Under the pieces are notes generated by a model that was given only the letters and a program-made list of their open reading frames with translations, searched no databases and had not been told where the DNA came from. Of a stretch of 64,000 nt of DNA, positions 20,915 through 32,921 are shown in pieces. Position 1 is the stretch's first letter. The number at the start of each line of letters is the position of its first letter. The position numbers were made by a program, and so were the translations under genes. The stretch is from Chrysoporthe austroafricana (Eukaryota > Ascomycota > Sordariomycetes > Diaporthales > Cryphonectriaceae): positions 4,712,001 to 4,776,000 of the forward strand of contig JYIP02000006.1 of assembly GCA_001051155.2 (NCBI GenBank), in the 5' to 3' direction.

Positions 20915-21446
20915 GGCAGGATAAAAGATGTGCGGTGTTAGTCCTAAGTCATTGCGAATAGATCAGTTGTAGGTAAGGTTTAGGTTTGGGTAAAAATTCA
21001 GTTAAGGGAAAGAATCAGAGGGGACGAAGGAACGGAGACCTTTCAATGGAGCAGGAATTATTTTGATACAACTGCCATGTGCATTGTACAATGAGTTTTC
21101 AGGATTTTTCGAAAGGGCGGAACGGAAGTAGTCAAGCTTCTCCTACACACCCTCTTAATAAAGAAGGGACCTGTGAGACGTCGACCCTATAACGCTAATC
21201 GGACTTCAAATTAGCTCCTCACCGTGTGTTACGTATCTAAAGAAAATGCCCACTCAAAGGAAAAACCTGGCATGCGACCAGTGTTTTCTTTCGCACAAGT
21301 TCATAGGAAACTCGCTGCACCGCTTTCAGGTGAGCATAGTTCATCCGAGGACTCGCCAGTATTGCAGACAAGATGACGACTTACACGGTGCCGATCAACT
21401 ATCTCAAATAGGAGCGTCAGGGTTACGAGCACCACTCGTTCCAGCT
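20915..21446. other. Intergenic stretch, possible decayed 5' coding piece near 21246
   Basis: An open frame starting at 21246 begins RKNLACDQCFLSHK, faintly like the first two cysteines of a Zn2Cys6 cluster, but the rest of the cluster is missing. It is not annotated as a gene. Confidence 0.3.
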
Positions 21447-21506
21447 CCTATTTCAGGGCCTATTCCAGGGCCTATTTCAGGGCCTGTTTCAGGGCCTATT
21501 TCAGGG
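21447..21506. repeat. 12-bp tandem repeat, five copies
   Basis: Unit CCTATTTCAGGG repeated five times with single-base variants (CCTATTCCAGGG, CCTGTTTCAGGG). In one frame it encodes repeated GPIS tetrapeptides. The period is a multiple of three, consistent with a former coding minisatellite. Confidence 0.9.
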
Positions 21507-22303
21507 CCTATCAATAGGGGGTCAACAGGACGGCTAGCTCGGAATATCAACTCAGAGTGTCGACGGAGAGTCAACTCAAAGCGTCAACTCAAAGTGTCAA
21601 CAGGGTGTTGACTAGACTGCCAGCCGGTGTATCAAACAGACTGCCCGTCCTGAACATCAACACAGAGTGCCAGAATGGATGAGTCAAGAGCTGCTCGGGT
21701 TGTAGGCGATTTATAGCCGTAGGTGTATAGAGATGTTCTTTGCGGCGGACCATAGGATGCACCCGATCCGGGACTGTTACGAATAAATTTTAGAGAATGG
21801 AATAAGAGACCTGAGGTGTCGTAAATAGGGCGCTAGCAAGTGATATTTATGTACGAGCCTAAGCGACTAAGCGAAAATCCCAAAACCCCCTGCTTCTTGG
21901 CCGCCTAAGGTCGTCAACGAACTGATACGTGAATAGGCTCTATGAAGGCACGAGAGATGATTAGATTCGGTGCAAGTGTAGCGAAGTTCCAGCGACATAT
22001 TTCACAGTCATAATGCATATATGTTGGCAAATAGCTATAGGATTGCGAGATGCGTTGCTAACCATAAGGCCGAAGCAGCTTACGGCATATCGACTTATAC
22101 AATAGACTTGTCCAGTCATGTCGGAGACCTATTTCACGCCAATCTCAGCCACCAACTTCTCAGCCAGCAGGGATCCGGGCGATGTGCCTGCATGTTTCAT
22201 CACGAACCCATTATTGACGCGAACGGCAAGGCTTGCAAGTTGCCCGCTCGCAGCTAGCGTGCCAACTCACCGGCTATGCGTAGATTTGCGACCTGTTTAA
22301 TTG
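21507..22303. other. Intergenic stretch downstream of the Zn2Cys6 regulator
   Basis: Shows further loose repeats of GTCAACTCAAAG type near 21545-21605. No supported gene. Confidence 0.35.
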
Positions 22304-24881
22304 CTACTCAGCGTTGAAAGCCATCGAGTCGTAGCCTACGGGTAGACTGGAAGGAAGGGTGATTGACTCCCAATCCTTTGGTAAATACTTCGGAGGCTTT
22401 ACGTGGATGTAGCCCACGAATCCATGGGTGAAATAGATGGTGGGTACAAAAATGCGGCGCCATCTCCTAGGGGTATTTGTAGAAGATTGTCGAAGCTGGC
22501 ATTGCCATACGTGAAGGGCAATTGAGGCCAGTTGAAGGGGTCTAAATAGAACAGATAAGCCATCATCAGGTAACGAAGCTTCGGCTGGCTGGAACGTCGT
22601 ACCTCTGTCGACTTCAGACATTTGCTCTGGTTCCGGAGCACATGTTGTTTCTTCTAGCCTCTCCAAAACGGTGCTCAAAGCATCTGCTGCCCTCCGAGCT
22701 TCCACGGAAAGGTTGCTAGAGCGGTGCCAGATAGCTTGAGTCCCTCTCAAGAGGATCTGGATTTTGTTCAGCCTATCCGATTCGATCGTATTCCTAAAAT
22801 AGCGGATGTAGAAGCAGAGCACGCTTGTGGCGAGGAGATGCGTATGGTTGACGATGGCAGAGTCGTATAGGTTAATAGGGACAAGTTGGCAGTAAGGTCG
22901 CAGCTCATCGACCGTGAGGTGTTGTAACTCGAGGCTTTCCATAGCAGAATCCACCACGATGTTACGTGAAGCTTCATACTGATTCATCTCCTTGGACATG
23001 GCAACGAATTTCCAGTGCAGCAAGATCCGCCCTCTTAGGTATGTCAATTTGACATTGACTCGCTATGAGAGAGAGAATTAGCGATTATTGAATTTTCTAG
23101 GCAACTTAGCGGTAATCCTCTCGTGTTACCGCTATGAGTGCGGATCTATAGGAGCCATATGCATACTTACCTGAAAGACGGTGATCCTAGAATCCAAGAT
23201 AGACTCGGACAGCGGCCGATACTGCATGGAACTCGGGAGTCTCTTGAATGCATTGTTGAGCCCGTCGTCAATCCTTATGGCATCGACGAGAGAATACGGA
23301 CGGAGACTGGAGAGCGCGTCCGATACCTCGGTAAGCGCCTTAGCCAGCCAGAACTTCGCAATGGTGACCGACGACTGCGTAATCTCCTCATCCGGTCGCG
23401 GTGGAGGCAGCGATCTCGCCGTCGAGTCGTAGTCCTCATCCGAGATATTTCGAGGTGGTAAGGTGTCGCATATCGACTCTTTGACGATCGTCGGTAGGCC
23501 CAGCTGTGTAGCCAGCACGACGTCGAATATGTAGATATGTGTCCATATCCGCCGTCGCATCTCCCCGTCATAAGGTGACAGTGACTTGAAATGCCGTGGA
23601 TCTCGATGATAACCCATCCGTATCGCTTTTCGAATGTCAAAACATCAGCCTGATATGCAGAGGCCAGTTGCACATACCGATCTGCACAATGTTTCCCAAT
23701 AGGAGCCACAGCCCAGTATTCGAGTCGCGGCGGAGATAATTCTCTATCGTAAAGTAATGTAGCAGCGTTTCCATAATGAACGGTCCGCCTCTGCCGTATT
23801 GGGCGCGGATCAAACACTGGACGGTCTTTTCTCGATATCCCAAGAGCACCTCTTGGCCGCAGGTATGCGATCCTTCACAGACACAATCATGTGGGCAAGG
23901 GCTCTTGAACTGTGCGGCTATGCACATGGTACTGTACAACAGGCCCAGCCAAGAAGCCGGGGCAGCCTCGGGGCTTTCCCAGAACTTGTGGTACTTTTTT
24001 CGTCAGCATTCATGACAAGATCCGTGGGATGACGCGCGTACGTGTTTGAGGAACTCTCTAGCGTGTATGAAACCTTGGGCACAAACCATCAGCATCCCAT
24101 GCATTAGCAATTGTACGAACGTAGCGTGGTGGTCTTACAACAATGATCTAGCAATTGGAAATAGGACGATATCAGCTCATCACATGTCTTCCTAGAAGGC
24201 AATCCCGCGATCAGCTCCTTCTCGGATGCCTGTCTCCCACAATCGAAGAGCAAGACGGCCTGGTAGATGGGCAGCTGGGTGTCCCGCATCTGTGCATCGT
24301 CAAGCTCGACATCCTGGCCGCTAGAACTCGTCGCGCGGTTCAAGACCGAAGTCCAGTGTGATCCGTCTTTGTAGTCGTTTCCAAACTTGTTTATTCTCAG
24401 ATCGGCCGACGTGGGAAGAAGAGACCCGTCATGGGGATTGAAAGCGTCTGATCCCGTCAGCCGCTCGGCATTCCCGCGGTCCCCGTCCTTGGGTTCTGAT
24501 CCTGCTGGGAGATTCGTGAGTGGCAAGTAACCTCCGTGCCGGGTTTGCGGCTTCATTGCGGCCGGATTATCGCTGTAACTGCAGTCATGGCCGACGTCTA
24601 GCTTCTGTAAGGATGTGAGCGAATGCCAGTCACGGTCTCGTGCCTCGGATCAAAGGCTTACAAGGCAAGTAGAGCAAGGATGCTGGCGGTCGCATTTCTT
24701 CCTGTCAAGAAAGTGTCAGTCTCCTCCTTGCCGTACACGGAGAATCCTGCCATCGAGTGAAATCTGCGTACTTTCGGCGGCGACATAGATGGCATGAGAG
24801 CTGCGGCTTGTCACGCCGGCGCCCGGGATGAGGTACTAGCGGCTGCGGAGATAATCGAAAGCCCGTCTTAGGAGCCGCCAT
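22304..24881 (-). CDS. Zn2Cys6 transcription factor with fungal_trans domain
   Basis: Nuclear DNA-binding regulator, predicted 725 aa in seven exons: 24881-24772, 24701-24662, 24604-24139, 24073-24042, 23993-23678, 23625-23171 and 23062-22304. All junctions are GT-AG and phases agree. The zinc cluster is assembled across exons 1-3 (CHLCRRRKKKCDRQ then HPCSTCLKLDVGHDC: C-x2-C-x6-C-x5-C-x2-C-x8-C). The middle-homology fungal_trans domain spans exons 3-6, with the hallmark RMGYHRDPRHFKSLSPYDGE followed by MRRRIW. The start at 24881 is preferred because it leaves a short N-terminus; an in-frame ATG at 25055 would add 58 aa. It is transcribed divergently from a DHA1 transporter, so it probably controls that pump. 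No lesions seen. Confidence 0.9.
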
Positions 24882-25370
24882 AATTAGAGAATAGCAAGTG
24901 CTAATTTCCGCCGTGATCGTCCTCCTTACAGCCGGATGGGCTTGAAATGAGTACCTCTGAGGATCTGAACTTGGGGGTGGTCTGTTCCAGAGTTTACCAG
25001 ATGGAGGAACAAGTCCTGTGTTATTTGATAAATCGTCCGACAGAAAGGGACCCACTGGTTACGTCCGCCTCATGCGGCCAATGGCTGATTGAGTGATCCT
25101 CCGACAGTCCGCCACTAGACTGTTTTGAGATCCGCTCTAGTTGGAATGACGATGGGATTAACGACTTTTAAACCCGATTTACGCCTTCGTTGTTATAAGG
25201 AAGCAGATGCGGTGAAGGTAATCTAATTTATGGCAAATGTCAGCTAGACGGGGTTTGTTCTCTTTAAAAGACGGCTTCTCTTGCGTACCGCCTCAAATCT
25301 TGTCTGAACGAAAGACAGTCGATATCTATCTCCACTCGACTACTGCTTAAACGTCGAAGAAAACTACACT
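24882..25370. promoter_or_regulatory. Bidirectional promoter between regulator and DHA1 transporter
   Basis: A 489-bp divergent intergenic region. It contains several CGG/CCG triplets of the kind bound by Zn2Cys6 proteins (for example GCGGCC near 25074 and TCCGCC near 25108) and a TTTAAAAG element near 25263. Functional sites are not demonstrated. Confidence 0.4.
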
Positions 25371-27049
25371 ATGTCGAACGTCAACCCTTTACAAGGAGAA
25401 AGCTCTAAGCCGAGCGACATTGAGACCGGCAATCGGCCTCAAGGCGAGAAAGACGACAGCCCACTGAGCCCGGATGAAGACGTTGTAGACTGGGACTCGC
25501 CAACCGATCCACAAAACCCGCGGAATTGGCCGGGATGGAAGAAAGCCTTGCATATCTTCCTGTTAGGGATCATGACCTTGAATGCGTAAGCTGCCGAGCG
25601 TACTCGCAAGCCCACATGTTCTATAGAATGACTTGCTAATAGTACCTAGCAACCTAGCAGCGACAATGTTTGCGCCTGGCACTGCCCAATTCGCTGCGGA
25701 GTTCCAGATTGCTGACGAGACGATTGTCGCCTTTGCCGTCAGTATCTACTTGATCGGCGTCGCCTTTGGCCCTGTTCTGACAGCCCCGCTCTCCGAGATT
25801 CATGGCCGTCTCATCATGTATCACGTCTGTAATGTCGTCTACGCCGCCTTCACCCTCGGCTGTGCTCTCAGTACGAACGCACCCATGTTCTACATCTTTC
25901 GATTCATCTCTGGCTGTTCGTCCGCCGCCCCAGTAGCAATTGGCGGCGGCACTATAGCGGACCTAGTCCCACCGGAGAAACGAGGTGGAGCGATGGGACT
26001 CTTCATGTTGGGAGCGTTATTGGGGCCGGTAAGGCCTCCAACCTGCTCCTTCTCAGATCGTCTAAGCTCACTCAGCCAAGGTCCTAGGTCCAGTAGCAGG
26101 AGGTTTCTTGGTGGCTAATCTAGGATGGAGGTGGACATTCTGGCTGATCTTAATCATCGTAAGCTCCCGCTCTCCTCCATGCCAGCCCAAAGCGTAATCG
26201 GGTGCTCGATACTAAGAATCAGGGACTTAGAGTGGATCGACTACGTTGTTCGCGTTCGCGTTCATGCGAGAAACCTATGCACCGATCCTACTAAGTCGCA
26301 AAGCTGCAAGTCTTCGCAAAGAGACTGGCAATGCTCGTCTACACACCAAGGTCGTCCTTTCATCGTCGTACACGATCATATTCGTAGCGATCGCTCGGCC
26401 CCTGAAACTCCTTGTTCTGACACCGATAGTTACGTCTCTGTCGCTATACGTGGCATATGCCTTTAGCCTGATATTCATCCTCTTCACTACGTTTCCTTCG
26501 GTATTTGAGGAACAGTACGGCTTTAGCACCGCCGTTTCGGGGCTAGCTTACCTGGGACTCGGAATCGGTTTCCTGGTGGGCTTAGCAGCATTTACCGCCG
26601 TCAACAACTGGCAAAGGAAACACTGGGATGCCAAGGGCGGATGGACCCCAGAGAGGCACCTGATACCAATGATCATCTTCTCCCCGTTCACGGCAATCGG
26701 TTTCTTCTGGTACGGCTGGAGCAGCGCCGAGGGTACACATTGGATCGTTCCCATCATCGGCACCTTTTTCATCGCCATCGGATTCCTCTTCACCATGCTT
26801 CCCACGCAGTTATATCTCGTGGATGCATTCGGTGCAGGTGCTGCTGCTTCAGCACTCGCGGCAAATCTAATCCTCCGAGTTCTCTGTAGCGCCTTTATCA
26901 CCTTGGCCGGTCCGCCACTGTATGCTCACTTAGGATTGGGCTGGGGAAACAGTCTATTAGGTTTCCTATGCATTACCTTCATCCCAGCTCCGGTCCTCAT
27001 CTACCGAAACGGCGCCTGGCTACGCAAGCGCTTTCCTGCTAAACTGTAA
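25371..27049 (+). CDS. MFS transporter, DHA1 (12-TMS) multidrug type
   Basis: Plasma-membrane drug:proton antiporter, predicted 496 aa. Exons are 25371-25585, 25650-26028, 26081-26158 and 26231-27049, with introns of 64, 52 and 72 bp. The roughly 55-residue acidic N-terminus ends in DWDSPTDPQNPRNWPGWKKA, the standard lead-in to helix 1 of fungal DHA1 carriers. Motif A follows in LTAPLSEIHGR, and RETYAP plus ARPLKLL mark the central loop. Twelve hydrophobic segments can be counted and the frame is intact. Divergence from the Zn2Cys6 gene suggests joint control; substrate unknown. Confidence 0.92.
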
Positions 27050-28053
27050 CCCTAACACTAAGTGGTCTGATAGATTGTACGAGAGTAGAGTATAAGAAAG
27101 CGAGTTAAAACTAGGTTAGCTGCGGGCATTCCCGATGAAAAGACAACGAGAACTGCGTAAGAACAAGCGGATGATAATCCCAGTATAAGATAGACCACTT
27201 AAAACGAGTTATATATTGTGTATTAGCAGAAGTTTTTCCTCTTTGTGAATATAGCAGCTGCGTACACTTTAAGCAAAAACTTCTTATGAGTGAAGCCAAT
27301 ATATAGAAGATATAGAGTGCGATCTTCACACGGCGTGTCCAACAAGGTTTATGAGTAGTAAATGCCATTTTACGATCCTTGCTTATTCGGCTCGTAGGAG
27401 ATTGACGTCCAAGCACTGAGCTTGATAAGAACATGCCACTGCATGTCGTCCCCGCCTCTGTCTAGACTTCAGGCATTAGGTGTGGGAAAGCCGGATAAAA
27501 GTCCGGCGGCCAGGCTGAAACGCCGGCTGTAAGGGTATGAAAAGGGACATTCTGTGCTCGCTTGTATACTAGTCAGTATTGATAAGCGTAAGTAAGTTGA
27601 TAAACTACCGATTTATAAGACTGTCGCACACCCTGGATGCTATTCCTCAGCTTTCCTGGCACGTTGGATATCCGCGCATTTATCTTTAATGCAAACGAGC
27701 GGCTTTCACATTAGTTTGCGAATTGGGGAACACTGCAAGCCATTCTAGCAAGCCCGTATCCCTTTGTTATGCAAGCTTCTGAAAGCGGCGTCAATATGCA
27801 GCGGCTTATATACTTATTACCGTCTGGAAATGCTATTGACCTTTTATCCACCTGCAGTACGACAACGCCGTTATGCTAATATAAAAAGCAGAGCATTCTT
27901 TGCTCTATATATAGCAAGTAACTCGACTGAAGCAAAGGCTACTTCAGGCTACTACTTTAAGCTAACTCAGCTAAGCAAGTATTACCTCTTTGGAACTTAG
28001 CTTTATACGTGCCGAATTTCCGAGCTCGTTGTTCTCGGTATGCATGTAGCTCT
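27050..28053. other. Intergenic, moderately AT-rich
   Basis: No gene supported. A small perfect hairpin (GCCGGA-TAAAAG-TCCGGC) lies near 27490-27507. Several short frames near 27764-28000 look random. Confidence 0.35.
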
Positions 28054-28135
28054 AGCTTGTAAGGGGTATAAAAGGTCATAAGGGGTACAAATAGCTTATA
28101 GGGAGTATAAAAAGCTTGTAAGGGGTATAGAAAAG
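28054..28135. repeat. About 20-bp tandem repeat, four degenerate copies
   Basis: Unit resembling AGCTTGTAAGGGGTATAAAA occurs four times in a row (starts near 28054, 28074, 28093 and 28113) with substitutions in each copy. Non-coding. Confidence 0.8.
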
Positions 28136-28673
28136 TAAGGCTAATAGCAAGTTAGCCAAGTATTCTATCAGATTCGTAAAAGAGTATAGCTAAATAAATT
28201 CACCTTCTAGCGTTCAAATGCAATATAATTTTGCAAAATTAAGCAGATTTAAAGGTAAGAGTCGTTTAAGCTTTCGTATTAAAATAGGTATTATAAAAGA
28301 TACTTAGCTAAAGATTTAATTAAATCTTTAAACTAATTATGCTATAGTGCGTTATATTAGAACAATATAAAAAAGTTGTGCAATATTTAAAAAACAAATA
28401 TTTATTTAATATATATAGTATTGACTTAACTCTGTTGCGTTTTGATATAAAAGATATTCGATTCTCGAATATTAGATCAGAGCTAGTATGGTTTTCTTTT
28501 TATTGAGACGTCCTGCTTATTCTTAGGTTATAACGCTCCAAATCGGATGTTTCAATACAAGGGAGACTTTTTTGCTCGCGCCATCGCCGAGGCCTATAGC
28601 CGGATGCTGGTTATGCCCTGCTACGATTTCACAAGAGAGCAGCTTCCCGAGTGGTTTCACTGCCATGTCCCCC
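28136..28673. other. AT-rich intergenic region downstream of the MCT-like carrier
   Basis: AT-rich from about 28190 to 28500 with no recognisable coding or repeat family, then normal composition where the carrier's 3' end begins. Confidence 0.35.
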
Positions 28674-30276
28674 TCAAGCAATCCACTTCCACCCCTTTCT
28701 CTTTGTATCAGCCCACCGCACGCCAATGCAACATGCCACTGCGCCCATCAAGAGTGCGCCGTCCCAATATGCAATGCTAGCGTACGCACTCGTCGCCTTC
28801 GAGTTCTTGAGGAGCTGGCCACCCACAGGACTCCCAAACGTCGTCCCTAGCCCCCTGACGAAAAGTATGAACGCGTTCACGGCCGCATACTGGCGTATTC
28901 CAAAGACTTCGGCGATGATGGCCGGAAACAGCGAGTAGTACCCTCCGGCAGAGATGCTATAAAGGACGATGAAGGCCAGCCACAGCGAGAAGGAGGAAGA
29001 GAGGGATGGCGTCAGGATACTGGAGAGCCAGAACGCGAACACGCTAGAGGCGGCCAGGAAAAGGGTCATGATGATCGTGTTCTGCCGGCCAAGTCGGTCG
29101 CCAGCGTAGCCTGTCAGCACGCGGAAAACGGCGTTGATCACGTTGCTAGCAGCGAGGAGGTTGGCGCCTTCGGAGGCGGTATAGCCGAGACTGACCGTAT
29201 ACGATGGAATGAAGGCGAGGGGTAGCTGGGCACCAGCCGCCTGGAAGAGGGGTTGGCGTTACTTTAACTTGGTCTTGTCCCGTCACGGGAACGAGAGAGG
29301 CATGTAGTAATTACCACTCACCTGCAGAAATGCAACGGCAACAGAGAAAAGAAAAGTCAGCTCTAGGCCCAGAGCGCGGGAGATGTGTGTGTTTCGCCTC
29401 CCCGGTCCGTCTGCGGTTGAAGTGCTTGCATATGGACTTCGTGGCACTGTCCAGGCTACAGGTAAGCCCATGGCCAAGTTGACAATGGCCCATATTCTCA
29501 GAGTCCAACGGCCACCGACGGAGCTGAGAAGTGCCCGGAACACCGGAGAGAATACGAGACCGCCTGTTCCACCACCGGCTAGGATCTAAGCTCTGCATTA
29601 GCACGGGTAGATGTATTGCCTGGAAAAAATAGCAGTGCGAACTCACGAAACCCATGGCTGTCGCCCGATGGTTGGTAAAGTACTCCGGCGCCGGAGCAAG
29701 AAGGGGAAAATACAGCAGAGACATCCCAAGACCCACCAGGAAACCTTGTGTGAGTAGCAGTGCCCATATGGAACGGCAGAAAGATGCAAGTGTGAAGCCA
29801 GCGCAGACCATTAGCACTCCGGAGATGGTCACCGTCCGCAGCGTCAACAGGCGCTGGAGCCGGCGTCGCCAGAGCCGGGTCGAGGGCGTGGATGGAGTCC
29901 AGGAACCGTGCTCGATCCGTGAAATCACAGGATTCACGAGGACCCCACCCCCCCACGTCAGTCCGTAGCAGAGGGTGCCTACGAACGCGACCAACGCCGT
30001 TGGTGACGAAGCCTGTTCAGAAGGATGGGGCACCAAAACATCTTGGGCTGACGAGAGATAGTACTCTTGAAACACACCGAAGCACTGGTTATATCCTATC
30101 GTCAAGGCAATGGTTACGAAGGAAGAGAGGAGCACTGCGACTTGCTTCCTGCGTGATATTGGGGGTAAGGCTGGCACCTCTTGATGTGAGTCGGTTGAAT
30201 CCAAGTCTGGTCCGTCTCCGGGCTCCGACCCAGTCGGCCGAACGGCGAGCGGGATGGTTCGAGTTGCTGCTGCCAT
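28674..30276 (-). CDS. MFS monocarboxylate-transporter-like (MCT) permease
   Basis: Predicted 486-aa, 12-TMS carrier of the MCH/MCT-like fungal family, often found with metabolite clusters. Exons are 30276-29647, 29585-29322 and 29240-28674; introns of 61 and 81 bp start with GTGAGT and all phases are 0. A disordered Pro/Ser/Asp N-terminus of about 40 residues precedes helix 1 (VAVLLSSFVTIALTIGYNQC) with the FGVFQEYY loop typical of the family. Later landmarks are ILAGGGTGGLVFSP and the intracellular loop RVLTGYAGDRLGRQN, a motif A equivalent. Intact. It is transcribed divergently from the GGCT-like gene. Substrate cannot be read from sequence. Confidence 0.9.
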
Positions 30277-30852
30277 TGATTCTTTGCTCAGGAGTGAATT
30301 ACCGACAGTGCAGTTGAGGACTTTAACAGCCAGTCGGTGCTAGCGTGCGGTTAGAGGTTGGTGTGGGTGAAGGGACAAGGAGAATACCCTACAGTTCTGA
30401 AATAAAACAGAATCTGTTACAGTCCGTCATCCTGCCTTCACCGCTCGCGTCCTCGCTTAGTCCCCTGTTCATGCTTGGACCCACTCGTATAGCCAACTAG
30501 TAATACGGATAGATCTATATTACATCCGACGACAAGGTATTGAGTAAAGACCCCGGAGTAGCCTTCCGACGCTGGTGGACCGCACCGCTCGTTCTGGTAA
30601 AGCCCCGGGTTGCGATGCCGATCATAGGAGAATCGACCCACGCGTAAGGACTGTCCAAATCGAGTCATCCGATCCAAACCCAGTACCGGGTACTTTAGCC
30701 CTCGACCAAAACCCATACGCCTAGAAGTGTATATTGACAGACTGAATGAACATACTATGTACATCCCGACCCTGATTTTCACCACGCAGTCCTACCTCGC
30801 CATCAAGCACAGCCATCCTTCGCTATTCGCTTGTGTACGATTCACCTACTCC
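30277..30852. promoter_or_regulatory. Divergent promoter region, MCT-like carrier / GGCT-like gene
   Basis: 576 bp between two outward-facing starts. No clear motif assigned. The plus-strand frame extends upstream of 30853 but has no domain content there. Confidence 0.35.
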
Positions 30853-31557
30853 ATGACGATGTCTTCTCATAAGTGCTTATCGCCTGGCTTTGAGGAGCCG
30901 GGAGCCAAAGAATTATATTTTGCCTATGGCAGCAACATGTATCTTCCCCAGATGGCGGTGCGCTGTCCTGATAGCACGCTCTTTGCTCGAGGCATACTCC
31001 GCAATTACAAATGGCAGATCAACAGCCGCGGTGGAGGAAACGTGGTTGAAGGAGGCCCGAACGACTTCGTGGAGGGCATTATTTTTTCGGTCTCACCGAG
31101 CGATATAGAGGCTTTGAGGCGCTTTGAGGGAGTCCAGTCGGAGAACTTTGTTGAGTGCAAAGTCGACGTTGAGGTTGAACCTCTTTTGGACACAGCATTT
31201 GAGGGTAGGAAGCCTGCCGACGTGACAGAGATCCTCACACGGCACAGCTCCAACTTCAAGGTTGAGAACCAATCAATGGCTTCCACTGGACGCACAATGA
31301 AAGACACGGAATTGCGTTGGTCCACCTATCGCCGGCTCCGCAAGCTCGGGAGGAGATGCTAATCAAAAACAGATAGCAGAAAGAAGTCTCGCAAGGCAGT
31401 GGTTTATATAAGTTACAAGTACCAACTACCCGGTGAGATCAGAGATGAGTATATCGTCCGCATGCACTTGGCAATGGCACACGCTCGCCTTCTGGGAGTA
31501 TCTAGAGGCTTTCTCGAGACTTCGTTATATCCCCAAATTTTTGGCAAGCGAATCTAG
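30853..31557 (+). CDS. Gamma-glutamylcyclotransferase-like (GGCT/AIG2 fold) protein, gene model uncertain
   Basis: Cytosolic GGCT-fold protein. The N-terminal signature LYFAYGSNMYLPQMAVRCPD (substrate loop YGSN) and FSVSPSDIEALRRFEGV are clear. The family C-terminus (AVVYISYKYQ, then PGEIRDEYIVRM and a final helix) reads in the same frame to TAG at 31555-31557, but a TAA at 31360-31362 interrupts. Either an intron 31205-31372 (GTAGGA...AACAG, TGCTAATC branch site, phase-compatible, 168 bp) removes it, or a CAA-to-TAA change has broken the gene. The start is the ATG at 30853. Family enzymes cleave gamma-glutamyl peptides to 5-oxoproline. Confidence 0.65.
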
Positions 31558-32077
31558 CTTATATCTGATTAGCGGAGAGTGGCTGTCAAAGTATGATAAA
31601 TAGGCTAAAAGAGCCCGAATGTCAAACAGGGTTACGAAGTAGAACCTTTTACAATTATCCGAAGGATTAGAGGGTGGGAGTGTAAGTCGTAAGAGAACAA
31701 ATTGTGAGATTTGACCGTGTGCGTTTGGCTATTTAAGGACAGACGCAGCGGGGTGAGAGAACTTGGGGAAGGACAGATATTATCTCCGCAAGGGGACGTA
31801 TTATAAAGGAAAAAACCGGGGCCGGAATGCTAGACTAGTACAGTACAGGATTGGCTTGAACGGTTTCCGAATAAATCCCTTTCCTTAACGAATAGCATCA
31901 GAAAATAAATTGAGAATCGTTTAATAATAAGTTATTTTTTCGATATAGCTTTTAATTATTACTATTTAATAAAAATTTATTATAGCTTATGAATTTTTAT
32001 ATTATTTATATAAAAATCCGTTTAATGTTTTTCTTAAATTTTATTTAATTTGTCTTTTAAATAAAAATAAAATTATA
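31558..32077. other. AT-rich flank left of the nested retrotransposons
   Basis: Composition shifts from genic to strongly AT-rich between about 31880 and 32077, ahead of the LTR. This suggests RIP spreading from the element. No gene. Confidence 0.45.
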
Positions 32078-32556
32078 TATAATAAACCCTTAAGCAGCAC
32101 AAATACCTGGTACGTTAAAGGTTTATACTAGGCAAAGGCGGTATGCAATACAATCTACCTATATACGGAAATACAGTCTTGAGATAGTTAGAAGAATTTA
32201 CTGAGTATTTACTATCTGTATTGGATATTTCTCTGGGTCTGATATTTAGAGAAATATTTAGATTAATAACTGAAAAGCAATTATAAAATCTATTTAACTG
32301 TAAGGAATATCCAATTTTATATCTCTAGCTTTTCAGTCCCGAATTACATTAGCTATTATAGTTGCTATAATTCGATTATTCCGATTATTGTAATAGCAGT
32401 AATTAATCTTAACTTTTAATTATATAATCCTTAATGCCTATTATTTTTATATAAGTAGGTTTTTTAATTTCGGATATTGGATCCGGGCTATATTAGTTCT
32501 GAGATCTATTGATTTGGCTTATTCTTATAATCTGAACCGTTCGCTAGTTTATAATA
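32078..32556 (-). repeat. 3' LTR of the outer retrotransposon
   Basis: 479 bp, same length as its partner. Ends are TATAATAAACCC... and ...GTTTATAATA on the plus strand (TG/CA ends altered by transitions). It is next to a purine-rich tract on the element strand (AAAGAAGGAAATAA). Confidence 0.85.
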
Positions 32557-32921
32557 TTATTTCCTTCTTTATAATCTTTATCCTTAAAGATTTTCTGTAA
32601 GTAGTTCTGCTTAATATTCTTATTTCGGATTGTATTTTCTTAATTGGGTTATAATATAGATTTCGTTCTTTGCTTATGCTTATTTATCCGTTATTATTAA
32701 ATATATAGGTTTTGTTATTATGCTTTGCTTATTTTATATTTCCTATAATTTGGAATATCGTATAATAAAAAGTTCGAAATATTATTCAAATTGCGTTTAT
32801 TATATTCGGATTTGTAATAATATTAGTATATTAATTATATCTTATACTCTTTATAAGTTATTTTTATTTTTCTTGTTAATCTTTTTTAATAATTTATATT
32901 ATTATTACTATTGAAAATATT

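Noticed and set aside
21246..21611. Zn2Cys6 protein starting at 21246
   Set aside because: Only one CxxC pair is present and the remaining four cysteines with correct spacing are missing; the frame is mostly tandem repeat.
27485..27510. GCCGGA/TCCGGC hairpin as a regulatory element
   Set aside because: A 6-bp stem is expected by chance and nothing else supports it.
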